64,000 bases of DNA, taken from Streptomyces luomodiensis (GTDB lineage Bacteria > Actinomycetota > Actinomycetes > Streptomycetales > Streptomycetaceae). Positions 44,631 to 54,020 of this stretch are shown piece after piece. A program made the position numbers and the translations under genes. How positions within the stretch are numbered: the stretch's first letter is position 1; every line of letters starts with the position of its first letter. Location: NCBI RefSeq assembly GCF_031679605.1, contig NZ_CP117522.1:3472001-3536000 (forward strand), read 5' to 3'. A model generated the notes under the pieces. It did not search any database. It was given only the letters and a program-made list of their open reading frames with translations, and was not told the DNA's origin.

Positions 44631-44988
44631 CCCTGCGGACGCAGACGTAAACGCTACCCGGACGTGCTGTAGCTCACATTCCCTCTGGGCGGCGATTTAA
44701 CGGCGACAAGGGATTGAGGGCACAGAGTTTACGAACAGGACCGCCCTTCGTCCGTCAGACTTGCGCCGGACGCGCCGCACACCGTCCCGGTCCACTCGAT
44801 GGGTGAGGCACGCACAATGCCGACATTCCGGCCGTTCGCGGTGCCACCCACGGGAAGGGCGCCCGGGTCGACGATCGGCATGGACGCCCCGGACACACGA
44901 TGCATCCGCGTCCGGGACGCCGAGCGCGCCACCCGCCGCAAGGACCAGGGCCAGGGCCCCTGCGGGTAGACACAGTAATGGCCCGGTC
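44631..44988. other. Intergenic region between the malQ pair and the HNH gene
   Basis: About 360 bases with mixed composition and no credible gene; open frames here are shadows running into the HNH gene. Promoter elements for the small gene should lie near 44640-44700. No terminator hairpin for the HNH gene is obvious. Confidence 0.5.
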
Positions 44989-45525
44989 TCAGGCAGATTT
45001 GCCGTCGATCCGGGCCATGGCGTCCTCCGCGCCGTATGCCTGCAGGTATGGCAGCCAGCGCGGGTCCCTATGCCCCGTGCCGATGATCCGCCACGCGAGC
45101 CCCGAAGGCGGTGCGGGTTGATGGCGCAGCCGCCAGCCGATCTCGGCGACATGACGATCGGCCTTGACGTGATTGCAGCGGCGGCACGCGGCGACCACGT
45201 TCTCCCATGTGTGCTGCCCGCCACGGCTGCGCGGGATGACGTGATCGACGCTGGTTGCGACGCCACCGCAGTATGCGCATCTGCCGCCGTCGCGGGCGAA
45301 CAGCGCACGGCGGGTGAGCGGGACGGGGCCGCGAAAGGGCACCCTCACGAAGCGCTTCAGCCGGACGACGCTGGGGGCGGGTATCACACGGGTCGCGCTG
45401 TGCATCAGGGCGCCTGAGTCCTCGAGGCTGACGGCCTTGTCGTTGAGGACGAGTACGAGCGCGCGGCGGAGCGGTACGACGCCGAGGGGCTCGTACGACG
45501 CGTTGAGGACCAGGACATGCGGCAC
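44989..45525 (-). CDS. HNH endonuclease family protein
   Basis: This 178-residue protein has an N-terminal region (VLVLNASYEPLGVVPLRRALVL) that is standard for a single-copy actinobacterial HNH family, then the HNH/zinc core: CAYCGG, the VDHVIPRSRGGQHTWENVVAAC segment and CRRCNHVKADR. The two CxxC pairs bind zinc and the Asp-His pair starts the nuclease motif. It is a housekeeping-type gene of unknown role and not part of an intron or phage. The start is GTG at 45525 with AAGGAGG upstream. It is divergent from mscS. Confidence 0.9.
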   Translation of the reverse strand: MPHVLVLNASYEPLGVVPLRRALVLVLNDKAVSLEDSGALMHSATRVIPAPSVVRLKRFVRVPFRGPVPLTRRALFARDGGRCAYCGGVATSVDHVIPRSRGGQHTWENVVAACRRCNHVKADRHVAEIGWRLRHQPAPPSGLAWRIIGTGHRDPRWLPYLQAYGAEDAMARIDGKSA

Positions 45526-45957
45526 GGGGGCCTCCTTGTACGCCGGCGGCGCGTGGCTCGCGCCGGGACGATCTCCCCCAGTTTCCCCTGAACCCTGGGC
45601 GGAACGCCACTATCACCGGGTTAACGGTTGAGAGGCATTTCCGCGTACCGCACGTATACCGCCCGCACACCCTCTGTTCGCCGACCGCTTGACCACCGCC
45701 CCGATGGCCTGCCGGCGCGCTCGCGCAATGGGTGCGCGGGTGGTGGCGGCCACCTTCGAAGTGGCAAGAATCACGGCCCGCCCGCCCGCGGCCGGGCAGC
45801 GGGTGGAACTGCGGCCTCCGGGCCCGCTCATACGCGCCCCCTGGGCGCGCTCGCGCGCTCTCGAACACAGGAACGGCGCCTCCCGGGCCCGGCTAGTGTG
45901 TGAGAGGTTTCGCGCGGGTGATCCGTGCGGGCATGTCGCATACGAAGGGTTTCTGCT
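45526..45957. other. Divergent intergenic region between the HNH and mscS genes
   Basis: 432 bases holding the promoters of both genes. A TAGTGT at 45894-45899 could be the mscS -10 but has no good -35. No gene, repeat or hairpin of note. Confidence 0.5.
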
Positions 45958-47061
45958 GTGTTCTGGTCCGCTGCTCTGGCCGCTGACTCGACGCCTCGTC
46001 CCACGACTCTCGACGATGCGCAGAAGAGCGCCACGAACGCCGCGGGCTGGGTGGAGGAGAACTGGTCCACCTGGCTCGGCATCGGGCTCCGCATAGCCCT
46101 GATCCTGATCATCGCGTTCGTGCTGCGGTCCGTCGTCCGGCGGGCGATCACCAAGCTGATAGAGCGCATGAACCGCACGGCCCAGGCCGTCGACGGCACC
46201 GCACTCGGCGGGCTGCTGGTCAACGTGGAGCGGCGGCGACAGCGTTCCGCGGCGATCGGCTCGGTGCTGCGCTCCGTCGCCTCGTTCCTGATCATGGGCA
46301 CCGCGGCACTGATGATCCTCTCCGCGCTGGAGATCAATCTGGCACCGCTGCTGGCCAGCGCCGGGGTCGCGGGAGTGGCGATCGGTTTCGGCGCCCGCAA
46401 TCTGGTCACCGACTTCCTCTCCGGTGTCTTCATGATCCTCGAGGACCAGTACGGGGTCGGCGACACGATCGACGCCGGGGTGGCCTCCGGCGAGGTGATC
46501 GAGGTCGGTCTGCGGGTCACCAAGCTGCGCGGGGACAACGGCGAGATCTGGTACGTGCGCAACGGCGAGGTCAAGCGGATCGGCAACCTCAGCCAGGGCT
46601 GGGCGACGGCCGGGGTCGACGTCCAGGTGGGGGCCGAGGAGGATCTGGACCAGGTCCGCTCCGTGATCACGCAGGTCGGTGTGGACATGGCCAAGGAAGA
46701 GCCGTGGAACGAGCGGCTGTGGGAGCCGATCGAGGTCCTGGGGCTCGACGCGGTCTATCTGGACTCGATGATCGTCCGGGTGTCGGCGCGGACCATGCCC
46801 GGCAAGTCGGTCGGCGTCGAGCGCGAGCTGCGCTGGCGGATCAAGAAGGCGTTGGACGAGGCGGGCATCCAGCTCATCGGCCGGCCCGTGGAGCCGGATC
46901 TGCAGACCGACGCCCCCGCCGATCCGACGGCCACCGCAGCGGCGCCGTCGGCGCTGTCCAACCCGGACTCACCGCAGTCCGCGGCCGCCAGCCCGATCAC
47001 TCCCTCCGCCGGTTCGTCCGCCACTCCCTCCGCGACCGTGCCGCCGCCGACGTCGAAGTGA
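45958..47061 (+). CDS. Small-conductance mechanosensitive channel, MscS family
   Basis: This 367-residue channel would open under membrane tension during osmotic downshift. Three membrane segments lie at about 36-60, 95-118 and 120-140. The pore helix is the Gly/Ala-rich ASAGVAGVAIGFGARNLVTDFLSGVFMILEDQYGVGD signature (cut here only for naming, about 127-163), followed by the beta domain with VTKLRGDNGEIWYVRNGEV. The C-terminal tail after about 300 is Ala/Ser/Pro/Thr-rich and disordered, longer than in E. coli MscS. The start is GTG at 45958 behind AAGGG. A terminator follows. Confidence 0.92.
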   Translation: MFWSAALAADSTPRPTTLDDAQKSATNAAGWVEENWSTWLGIGLRIALILIIAFVLRSVVRRAITKLIERMNRTAQAVDGTALGGLLVNVERRRQRSAAIGSVLRSVASFLIMGTAALMILSALEINLAPLLASAGVAGVAIGFGARNLVTDFLSGVFMILEDQYGVGDTIDAGVASGEVIEVGLRVTKLRGDNGEIWYVRNGEVKRIGNLSQGWATAGVDVQVGAEEDLDQVRSVITQVGVDMAKEEPWNERLWEPIEVLGLDAVYLDSMIVRVSARTMPGKSVGVERELRWRIKKALDEAGIQLIGRPVEPDLQTDAPADPTATAAAPSALSNPDSPQSAAASPITPSAGSSATPSATVPPPTSK

Positions 47062-47072
47062 CGACGCGGACG

Positions 47073-47113
47073 CGGTAAGGCTCCCGCCCCGGCACGGAAC
47101 GGGAGCCTTACCG
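47073..47113. terminator. Bidirectional terminator between mscS and the protease gene
   Basis: A perfect 14-bp stem (47073-47086 and 47100-47113) with a 13-base loop between convergent genes. Confidence 0.85.
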
Positions 47114-47138
47114 GCGCCGCCTTGACGGCGGCGTCGGC

Positions 47139-49124
47139 TCAACGGCGGTGGTGTCCGCCGAACGAGGCGAGGTAGCCGGCCGCGGGGGTGCCCACACCGG
47201 TCACGTCGTCGTAGCCCACGACCGCGTGCAGCGAGCTGTCCCGGCCGAGGCTGCGCAGCGAGGTCACCAGCCCCTCGGAGTCGTCCTGGCCGTTGACGTA
47301 GTCGACCCGGACCACGCCCAGCGAGACACCGGCGCCCAGCGGGTGGTCGGTCACATCGTGGTACGAGGCGGTGCCGTACCGGTCGTACAGCGCCGGGTTG
47401 GCGAAGCCGATCGGCTGTCCGCCGCGGGCCTGCTGAGCGAGCGCCTGGACGCCGGCGATCACGGGGGCGGCCAGCGAGGTGCCGCCGATGCGGTACTCGC
47501 CGTACTGGAGCGATCCGTCCGGGAAGGTCTGCGTCTGGCCCACCAGGAAGCCGGTGTTGGGGTCGGCCACGGCCGCGATGTCCGGGGTCACCCGCTGCTT
47601 GGTGGAGCCGCCGCCCGCGAGGGCGAGCGAGTCCGGCACCACACCGCGCTGGTAGAAGGGCTGGGCGACGGTCTTGCTGGTGCCGCCGCCGGCGCCCGAG
47701 GTGTAGGCGCCGGGCAGCGCGTCCCAGCTGGTGCCGTCGGCCGTGAGGGTGGCCTTGGTGGTGCCCCAGCCGGTCTCCCACTGGTACGTGTCGCCCTTGC
47801 CGACCGCCAGGGAGGTGCCGCCGACCGCCGTCACCCACGCCGAGTTGGCCGGGGTGTCGACCTGCTTGATACCGGTGGCGGCCACGTTGTCGCCGTTGTC
47901 ACCGGAGGAGAAGTAGAAGCCGATGCCCTCGACGGCGCCCTGCTGGAAGATCTGGTCGAAGGCGGCGGCCACGTCCGGTGTCTCGTTGGCCTCCACGTCG
48001 CCCCAGGAGTTGGAGACGATGTCGGCCAGCCGGTTGTCGACGACCTTGGCGAGCGCGTCGATCAGGTCGTTGTCGGTGCAGGACGCCCCGCCGACGTAGA
48101 CGATGTCCGCCGCGGGCGCGACCGCGTGCACGGCCTCGACGTCGAGGGTCTCCTCGCCGTACCAGCCGCCCGCGTCGCACTCCTCGGTGTACCGGTAGTC
48201 GGCGGGCAGCACCTGCGTCAACTGGCCCTTGCGGTAGGCCGGGTCGCCGTTGCGCCGGGCGTATCGCGCGGCGTCGGCGGCTATGGTCGGCGAGGCGAAG
48301 GCGTCGGTGATGGCGACGGTGACGCCCTTACCGGTGTCACCGCGCTTGGCGCCGTAGGCGGCGCGCAGCTGCTTGCCGGTGTACCCCTTGACCGCGTACG
48401 GCTGCTTGGCGCCGTAGGCCGAGGGCAGGCTCCGGTCGGTCCGGGAGCCGTAGTAGCTCGAGAACGGTCCGGCGTTCTCGAAGACCGGCCCGGGTGGCGG
48501 GAGGGTCTCGTCGTGCTTGGCCTTCTTGGGCGCGTTGTCCAGGCCGACGACGGTCAGCACGGCGCCGTCGAGCGAGGCGGGCACGGTGGCTGCCTTCGAC
48601 GGCGCCCGGTAGACCTTGCCGCCCTTGGTGTAGTTGTGCAGCTGGGTGCCGAACGCCTGCTCGGCGGCGGCGACGTCACCGGTGACGGACAGATAGTGCT
48701 CATTGCCGCCGGTGACGTCGAGCCCGGAGTCCTCCAACCAGGCGGTCACGGCGTCCTTCTGTTGCCGTGTCGGCCCGAAACGTGCCTGTGTCTGCCGGGC
48801 CGACAGGTACGCGCCGTAGTCCGGCGAGGAGGGGTCGGACACCGCCTTCGCGTACTCGGCCAGCCCCTTGGCGTCCCGTCCGGCGAGATAGACGCGCGCG
48901 GTGACCTTATGGTCGTCGTCGGTCGCGCCGCGGTCCGAACCCGCCGTCGCCCAGGCGGGCTTGGTGCCGCTCAGGGTGTCACGGCCGTGCGGTGCGGAGT
49001 CGGCCTGCGCCGCGGGTACGCCCAGTGCCAGCGCACCGGCCGCCAACGGCAGCACCGCCGCCAGCCCCAGGGCCGTGCGCTGTCTGGAACGGGCCGTGCG
49101 CTGTCTGGAAGCGAAAGATCTCAC
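47139..49124 (-). CDS. Secreted S53 family peptidase (sedolisin)
   Basis: This serine-carboxyl peptidase of 661 residues is made as a pre-pro-protein. The signal (LGLAAVLPLAAGALALGVPAAQA) is followed by an S53 pro-domain (about 45-200) and the catalytic domain. The catalytic set is visible: GEETLDVEAVH (Glu and Asp near 325), SSGDNGD (Asp near 410) and GGTSLAAP (Ser near 547), with the calcium-site region near the end. Sedolisins act at acid pH. The start is GTG at 49124, next to a Gly-rich AGGGGG site. A 21-base duplication in the signal region repeats RQRTARS. Confidence 0.93.
   Translation of the reverse strand: MRSFASRQRTARSRQRTALGLAAVLPLAAGALALGVPAAQADSAPHGRDTLSGTKPAWATAGSDRGATDDDHKVTARVYLAGRDAKGLAEYAKAVSDPSSPDYGAYLSARQTQARFGPTRQQKDAVTAWLEDSGLDVTGGNEHYLSVTGDVAAAEQAFGTQLHNYTKGGKVYRAPSKAATVPASLDGAVLTVVGLDNAPKKAKHDETLPPPGPVFENAGPFSSYYGSRTDRSLPSAYGAKQPYAVKGYTGKQLRAAYGAKRGDTGKGVTVAITDAFASPTIAADAARYARRNGDPAYRKGQLTQVLPADYRYTEECDAGGWYGEETLDVEAVHAVAPAADIVYVGGASCTDNDLIDALAKVVDNRLADIVSNSWGDVEANETPDVAAAFDQIFQQGAVEGIGFYFSSGDNGDNVAATGIKQVDTPANSAWVTAVGGTSLAVGKGDTYQWETGWGTTKATLTADGTSWDALPGAYTSGAGGGTSKTVAQPFYQRGVVPDSLALAGGGSTKQRVTPDIAAVADPNTGFLVGQTQTFPDGSLQYGEYRIGGTSLAAPVIAGVQALAQQARGGQPIGFANPALYDRYGTASYHDVTDHPLGAGVSLGVVRVDYVNGQDDSEGLVTSLRSLGRDSSLHAVVGYDDVTGVGTPAAGYLASFGGHHRR
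49070..49110 (-). repeat. 21-bp in-frame duplication in the protease signal region
   Basis: The 20-base copies at 49070-49089 and 49091-49110 are identical with a 21-base period. They encode RQRTARS then RQRTALG, doubling the positive charge of the signal n-region. Confidence 0.9.
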
Positions 49125-49182
49125 CAAACCCCCTGCGATACGAGTGGTCGCATTCCGGCGGGCGCCGGCAGCCACCGCCACG

Positions 49183-49230
49183 GACGATCACGGCCATTGA
49201 CGATCACGGCCACTGACGATCACAGCCACC
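49183..49230 (-). repeat. Three tandem 16-bp repeats upstream of the protease gene
   Basis: Copies of GACGATCACGGCCAYT lie at 49183-49198, 49199-49214 and 49215-49230 (the last with two changes), 59 to 106 bases before the protease start. Iterated sites like these often bind a response regulator or an AraC-type activator. Confidence 0.75.
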
Positions 49231-49404
49231 CCACCGGAGGCCACTCTTGCGGTGACTTGTCCATGTCAGTTCCATGCGAGACCCATCTCTTCGCCAAGAA
49301 CCCGCCAAGGAAAGCCCACCCGAAGCCCACCCAAAGAGCCCAGCCGGAGCCCGCCATGACCCATTGACGCCGCCCCGGTCCGCCCCCTACCTTGCTGTCA
49401 TCAA

Positions 49405-49419
49405 TAGGAAACTTTCCTA
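49405..49419 (+). promoter_or_regulatory. ROK/CsnR-type operator
   Basis: TAGGAAA-C-TTTCCTA is a perfect 15-base palindrome and continues AACAG. It matches my memory of the chitosanase (CsnR) operator, whose core is GTTAGGAAACTTTCCTAAC; the left flank here differs (CAA in place of GTT). It lies 38 bases before the ROK gene start, so the regulator should control itself and the operon. Confidence 0.75.
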
Positions 49420-49457
49420 ACAGAGCTCTCCACGACATGAGGGACGGGGGCAGCACC

Positions 49458-50693
49458 ATGGCCGCACCACCCGGCAGCAGTACTCAGGGCGGCACGCCCG
49501 GGACCCCCCGCGTCCTCCGCGCCATGAACGACCGCGCGGCACTCGAGCTGCTGGCCGCGCACGGGCCGCTCACCCGGACCCGGCTCGGCGAGCTGACCGG
49601 ACTGTCCAAGCCCACCGCCTCCCAGCTGCTGACCCGCCTGGAGACCGTCGGCCTGGTCCGTACGACCGGAAACGTCACCGGACGGCCGGGGCCCAACGCG
49701 CAGCTGTACGAGATCGATCCGGCCGCCGCCCATGTGGCCGCGCTCGCCGTGGACCAGGAGGGCATCACCGCCGCCGTCGCGGACATCACCGGCCAGGTGG
49801 TCGGCGAACACCGGGTGACGGCCCCGGCCACCGACGAGAGCGTGACCCACCGGACCGGCGAGCTGGTCGCCGAGGCGGTGGACGGGGCGCTGACCGCCGC
49901 CGGGCTCGGCCGGGACGATCTGCACACCACCGTGATCGGCACCCCCGGTGCGCTCGACCCGCGCACCGGGACGCTGCGCTACGCCCCGCATCTGCCCGGC
50001 TGGCAGTCCCGCACCCTGCGGGACGAGCTGGCCGAGGTGCTGCACACCCCGATCGTCATCGAGAACGACGTCAACCTCGCCGCCGTCGCCGAACAACACC
50101 ACGGCACCGCCCAGGACTTCGACGACTTCGCCCTGGTCTGGGCCGACGAGGGGGTCGGCGCGGCCATCGTGCTCGGCGGCACCCTGCTGCGCGGCGCCAC
50201 CGGCGGGGCCGGGGAGATCGGCTATATGCCGTTGCCGGGCGCGCCGCTGGCACGGGGCGGACCGGACGCCGCCGCCCGGCCGGACGGGGGCGGCGGGTTC
50301 CAGAAGCTGGTCGGCTCCCCCGCCGTCGTCGAACTGGCCCGCGCCCATGGGATCGACGCCCCCACGGCCACCAAGGCGCTCGCCGCCGCGCGGCGCACCC
50401 CCGGCGCGGGCGACGAGGTGCTGACCGAGCTGGCCCGCCGGCTGGCCGCCGGACTGGCCTCCGTCGTCGCCGTGGTCGATCCGGAGCTGGTCGTCCTTTC
50501 GGGTGAGGTCGCCCAGGCCGGCGGGGAGCGGCTGCGCGAACTGGTCGAGGCCGAGATGACCGGTCTCGCACTGCCGCGCCCGCAGTTGCGGATCAGTGAG
50601 ATCGAGGGGAATCCGATTCTCACCGGGGCGCTGCGGACGGCGGTCGCCGATGCCCGTCGGACCGTTTTCGACACCGCCCGATTCGACGCCTGA
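49458..50693 (+). CDS. csnR: ROK family repressor (CsnR-like)
   Basis: This 411-residue regulator has an N-terminal winged helix (RAALELLAAHGPLTRTRLGELTGLSKPTASQLLTRLETVGLV, about 30-72; named here by position) and a ROK sugar-binding domain (VIGTPGALDP, IENDVNLAA, GGAGEIGY). The ROK zinc motif (CxCGxxGCxE) is missing, replaced by a Gly/Asp/Pro-rich loop, so it is probably a sensor without kinase activity. In S. lividans the orthologous CsnR represses the chitosanase gene and this transport operon until glucosamine oligosaccharides appear. The ATG at 49458 was chosen for its GGGGG site; 49437 is possible. Confidence 0.85.
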   Translation: MAAPPGSSTQGGTPGTPRVLRAMNDRAALELLAAHGPLTRTRLGELTGLSKPTASQLLTRLETVGLVRTTGNVTGRPGPNAQLYEIDPAAAHVAALAVDQEGITAAVADITGQVVGEHRVTAPATDESVTHRTGELVAEAVDGALTAAGLGRDDLHTTVIGTPGALDPRTGTLRYAPHLPGWQSRTLRDELAEVLHTPIVIENDVNLAAVAEQHHGTAQDFDDFALVWADEGVGAAIVLGGTLLRGATGGAGEIGYMPLPGAPLARGGPDAAARPDGGGGFQKLVGSPAVVELARAHGIDAPTATKALAAARRTPGAGDEVLTELARRLAAGLASVVAVVDPELVVLSGEVAQAGGERLRELVEAEMTGLALPRPQLRISEIEGNPILTGALRTAVADARRTVFDTARFDA

Positions 50694-50793
50694 TACGACG
50701 CCTGATCCGGCGGCCGACCAGGTAGAAAGTTCGGCATGTGATTCGCTGACCGATTCGCCGCGCGGTCGCGTACCGCAGTAAAGGAAGTCCGCC

Positions 50794-52122
50794 ATGCCAC
50801 GAAAACTGGCCGCTTTCGCCTCGGTGCTGAGCGCCGGCGCCCTCCTCCTGACGGGCTGTGCAAATCCCAGCACCGGCAGCGCCGAGGACGATCCGACCAA
50901 ACCCGTCACGCTGAAGTTCTGGCACGGCTGGTCGGAGAAGAACGAGGTCAAGGCGATCGACGCGAGTATCGCCCGGTTCGAGAAGCTCCACCCCAACATC
51001 AAGGTGAAGGCCACCGGAAACGTCACCGACGCCACCGTGAATCAGGCGCTGCGGGCCGGCGGGGGCAACGCCCCCGATGTCGTCTCCTCCTTCACCACCA
51101 ACAATGTGGGGCAGTACTGCTCCTCCGGGATGTGGGTGGATCTCGATCCGTTCATGCGGAAGACCGGGCTGGACAAGACCGAGGTCTTTCCGAAAACGCT
51201 GCTGGACTACACGAGCTACCAGGGCGACCAGTGCGCCCTCCCGCTGCTCGCCGACGCGTACGGCATGTACTACAACAAGGACGCCTTCGAGGAAGCGGGC
51301 ATCACCCGGCCGCCCCGCACCATGTCGGAGCTCAAGCGTGACGCCGCCAAGCTGACCAAGCGCACCGGGAACGGCGGCTATCAGCGGGTCGGCTTCATGC
51401 CCAATTTCCGGCTCTACCAGAACAGCCCGGACCGCTTCTTCGCCCAGTGGGGTCCGGACTACTTCGACGAGGACGGCAAGGCGCGGCTGGCGAAGGAGAA
51501 GGCGACCGAGGAGTTCTACGCCACCACCCGGGAACTGATCCGGCGCCAGGGCGGCTACGGCCCGCTGGAGACGTTCCGCACCTCCTTCGGTGATGAGATG
51601 TCGTCCCAGAACGCCTTTCTCACCGGAAAGCTCGCCATGCATCTGGACGGGGAATGGCGCGGCCTCTTCATGAAGGGTGCCGATTTCCGGTGGGGCACCG
51701 CACCGCTGCCCGTGCCCGACGACCAGCCCGAGACCTACGGCCGGGGCTATCTCACCGGTACGGTGATCGGCATCGCGCACAGCAGTACCCACCAGAACGC
51801 CGCCTGGGAACTGGTGAAGTTCCTGACCGCCGACACCGATCAGGTGGTCGCCTTCGCCAACGCCATTCACAATGTGCCGTCCACCAAAGCGGCGCTCACC
51901 TCCCCGAAGCTGGACGCGGATCCCACCTTCCGGGCCTTCCTCGATATCGCGCAGAACCCCCACAGCACCGCCATGCCGCCCTCCATCAACGGCGGTCAGT
52001 ACGTGTCCTCGCTCCAGGACTTCTCCTACGACGTCGAGGCGGGCAAGGTGCACGACCTGGACGCGGGGCTACGCACACTGGATGCCGAGATCGACGCCGA
52101 CAATCTCCAGGCACAGAACTGA
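50794..52122 (+). CDS. csnE: ABC transporter sugar-binding lipoprotein (CsnE-like)
   Basis: This 442-residue family 1 extracellular solute-binding protein has a lipobox LLTGC (Cys22) and the start of the mature protein TLKFWHGWSEKNEVKAI. A central segment ADAYGMYYNKDAFEEAGI and the C-terminal INGGQYVSSLQ are typical. By gene order it should bind chitosan-derived oligosaccharides (glucosamine oligomers) at the outer membrane face. The ATG at 50794 follows AAGGAAG. It starts 100 bases after csnR; csnF follows after 11 bases. Confidence 0.88.
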   Translation: MPRKLAAFASVLSAGALLLTGCANPSTGSAEDDPTKPVTLKFWHGWSEKNEVKAIDASIARFEKLHPNIKVKATGNVTDATVNQALRAGGGNAPDVVSSFTTNNVGQYCSSGMWVDLDPFMRKTGLDKTEVFPKTLLDYTSYQGDQCALPLLADAYGMYYNKDAFEEAGITRPPRTMSELKRDAAKLTKRTGNGGYQRVGFMPNFRLYQNSPDRFFAQWGPDYFDEDGKARLAKEKATEEFYATTRELIRRQGGYGPLETFRTSFGDEMSSQNAFLTGKLAMHLDGEWRGLFMKGADFRWGTAPLPVPDDQPETYGRGYLTGTVIGIAHSSTHQNAAWELVKFLTADTDQVVAFANAIHNVPSTKAALTSPKLDADPTFRAFLDIAQNPHSTAMPPSINGGQYVSSLQDFSYDVEAGKVHDLDAGLRTLDAEIDADNLQAQN

Positions 52123-52133
52123 CGGAGTGCGAT

Positions 52134-53087
52134 ATGGCCACCCTGACGAACTCCACCGCCCTGCGTCGCAAGGCACGGCGTGAGCGGCTGCGCACCCTCG
52201 GCTTTCTCTCCCCCTGGCTGGTCGGCTTCAGCGTCTTCTTCGGCTATCCGCTGATCGCCACCGTCTACTTCTCCTTCATGCACTACAACCAGATCGAGGC
52301 CCCGACCTTCGTGGGGCTGCGCAACTGGCGGTATGTGCTGGAGCAGATGCCGCTGTTCGGACCGGCGCTGTGGAACACCCTCTGGCTGGTCGTGGTGATG
52401 GTCGCGCTGCGGGTCGTCTTCGGCCTGGGCATCGGGCTGCTGGTCACCAGGATCAAATCCGGGGTGGGGTTCTTCCGTACCGCCTTCTATCTGCCGTATC
52501 TCGCCCCTCCGGTGGCGGCCACCGTCGCTTTCGTCTTTCTGCTCAACCCCGGCACCGGTCCGGTGAACGACATCCTCGGGAAAGTCGGGATCGACGCGCC
52601 GAACTGGTTCAACGACCCGGCTTGGGCCAAGCCCTCCCTCGTACTGCTCTCCCTGTGGGGCATCGGCGATCTCATGGTCATCTTCATGGCCGCCCTGCTG
52701 GACGTGCCCAGGGACCAGTACGAGGCGGCCGAACTCGACGGCGCCGGGGCGTTCCACAAGTTCCGCTATGTGACCTGGCCGTCGATCACGCCGATCGTGA
52801 TGTTCGCCGTCGTGACGGGTGTCGTGCAGACCATGCAGTACTACACCCAGGCACTGGTCGCCGGAAAGCTCGCCTCGGGGGTCAGCATCGGACCCGGAAC
52901 GGTCATTCAGCCCGGCTATCCCGACCATTCCACGCTCACCGTGCCGCAGCTCGTCTATTCGCTCGGATTTCAGAACTTCAACACCGGAGCCGCCTGTGTG
53001 CTCTCACTTGTGCTGTTCGCGATCGCGATGGCCGTGACGACGCTGCTGATGCGCAGACGAGCCGGACTGCTGTCGGCCGAGGACTGA
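52134..53087 (+). CDS. csnF: ABC transporter sugar permease (CsnF-like)
   Basis: This 317-residue inner-membrane permease of the MalF type has six predicted membrane segments. The ATPase-docking EAA loop is YEAAELDGAGAFHKFRYVTWP (about 198-218). It pairs with the next gene to form the channel. No ATPase gene is in the operon, so a shared ATPase such as MsiK, which serves several Streptomyces sugar importers, is probably used. The ATG at 52134 follows GGAG. The last 12 bases including the stop are duplicated in frame. Confidence 0.88.
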   Translation: MATLTNSTALRRKARRERLRTLGFLSPWLVGFSVFFGYPLIATVYFSFMHYNQIEAPTFVGLRNWRYVLEQMPLFGPALWNTLWLVVVMVALRVVFGLGIGLLVTRIKSGVGFFRTAFYLPYLAPPVAATVAFVFLLNPGTGPVNDILGKVGIDAPNWFNDPAWAKPSLVLLSLWGIGDLMVIFMAALLDVPRDQYEAAELDGAGAFHKFRYVTWPSITPIVMFAVVTGVVQTMQYYTQALVAGKLASGVSIGPGTVIQPGYPDHSTLTVPQLVYSLGFQNFNTGAACVLSLVLFAIAMAVTTLLMRRRAGLLSAED

Positions 53088-53099
53088 GCCGAGGACTGA
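53076..53099 (+). repeat. 12-bp tandem duplication across the csnF stop
   Basis: GCCGAGGACTGA occurs at 53076-53087 and again at 53088-53099. It gives two in-frame stop codons. Confidence 0.9.
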
Positions 53100-53114
53100 G
53101 AGGACCGATCCGCC

Positions 53115-54020
53115 ATGACCGCCACCACCGCCCTCTCGGCGCCCTCCGCGCCCGTGCGCCCCGCCGCGGGACGCTCCCCCGCCCCCGCCGCCCGCCGTCG
53201 TGCCGTGCTGCGCTGGATCGCCGTGCACGCGGTCGCCGTCGCCGCCGCGCTCTTCTTCGTCCTGCCCTTCGTCTTCGTCTTCCTGACCTCGGTGATGAGC
53301 GACGACCAGGCGATGAGCGGCACTCTGTGGCCTACCGAATGGCACTGGTCGAATTACGCCGAGGTCTTCACCACTCCGGGCTTTCTGGACTGGTGGCGCA
53401 ATTCGCTGATGTACGCCGGACTCGGCACCCTCTGCACGGTCTGCTCCTCCGTTCCGGTGGCCTACGCCCTCGCCAAATTCCGCTTCCGCGGCCGCCGCAC
53501 CGCCATGATGCTGGTCATCTCCACGATGATGCTGCCGCCGCAGGTCATCGTGATTCCGATGTATCTGGTCTGGGCCCAGCAGCTGCATCTGTCGGGTTCG
53601 CTGTGGCCGCTGATCATCCCGATGGCGTTCGGCGACGCGTACTCCATCTTTCTGCTGCGCCAGTTCCTGCTGACGATTCCCCGGGAGTACCTGGAATCGG
53701 CGAAGGTCGACGGCTGCGGTGAGATCGGCACGCTGCTGCGCATCGTCGTCCCGATGGCGAAGCCGGGAATCGCGGCCGTCGCGCTCTTCCAGTTCTTCTA
53801 CTGCTGGAACGACTATTTCGGCCCGCAGATCTACGCCGCGCAGAATCCGGGGGCCTGGACGCTCAGTTACGGCCTGGAGAGCTTCAAGAGCGCGCACAGC
53901 GTCAACTGGAATCTGACGATGGCCGCGACCCTGCTCGTCATGGCCCCCGTGATCATCGTCTTCTTCTTCGCTCAGAAAGCCTTCGTCGAAGGCGTCACAC
54001 TGACAGGAGTCAAGGGTTGA
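53115..54020 (+). CDS. csnG: ABC transporter sugar permease (CsnG-like)
   Basis: This 301-residue MalG-type permease has an N-terminal Ala/Pro/Arg-rich tail and six membrane segments. The EAA-type loop is EYLESAKVDGCGEIGTLLRIV (about 195-215). It completes the transporter with CsnF. The ATG at 53115 was chosen. The stop overlaps the TTG start of the glycosidase gene (TTGA), so the two are translationally coupled. Confidence 0.88.
   Translation: MTATTALSAPSAPVRPAAGRSPAPAARRRAVLRWIAVHAVAVAAALFFVLPFVFVFLTSVMSDDQAMSGTLWPTEWHWSNYAEVFTTPGFLDWWRNSLMYAGLGTLCTVCSSVPVAYALAKFRFRGRRTAMMLVISTMMLPPQVIVIPMYLVWAQQLHLSGSLWPLIIPMAFGDAYSIFLLRQFLLTIPREYLESAKVDGCGEIGTLLRIVVPMAKPGIAAVALFQFFYCWNDYFGPQIYAAQNPGAWTLSYGLESFKSAHSVNWNLTMAATLLVMAPVIIVFFFAQKAFVEGVTLTGVKG

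Noticed and set aside
44697..45308. 203-residue minus-strand frame next to the HNH gene
   Set aside because: Most of it overlaps the HNH gene in another frame, it lacks a ribosome site, and its composition is low-information Arg/Ser/Ala.
44989..45525. HNH gene as a homing endonuclease or phage gene
   Set aside because: The N-terminal family pattern is that of a widespread chromosomal actinobacterial protein, and no intron, intein or phage gene is nearby.
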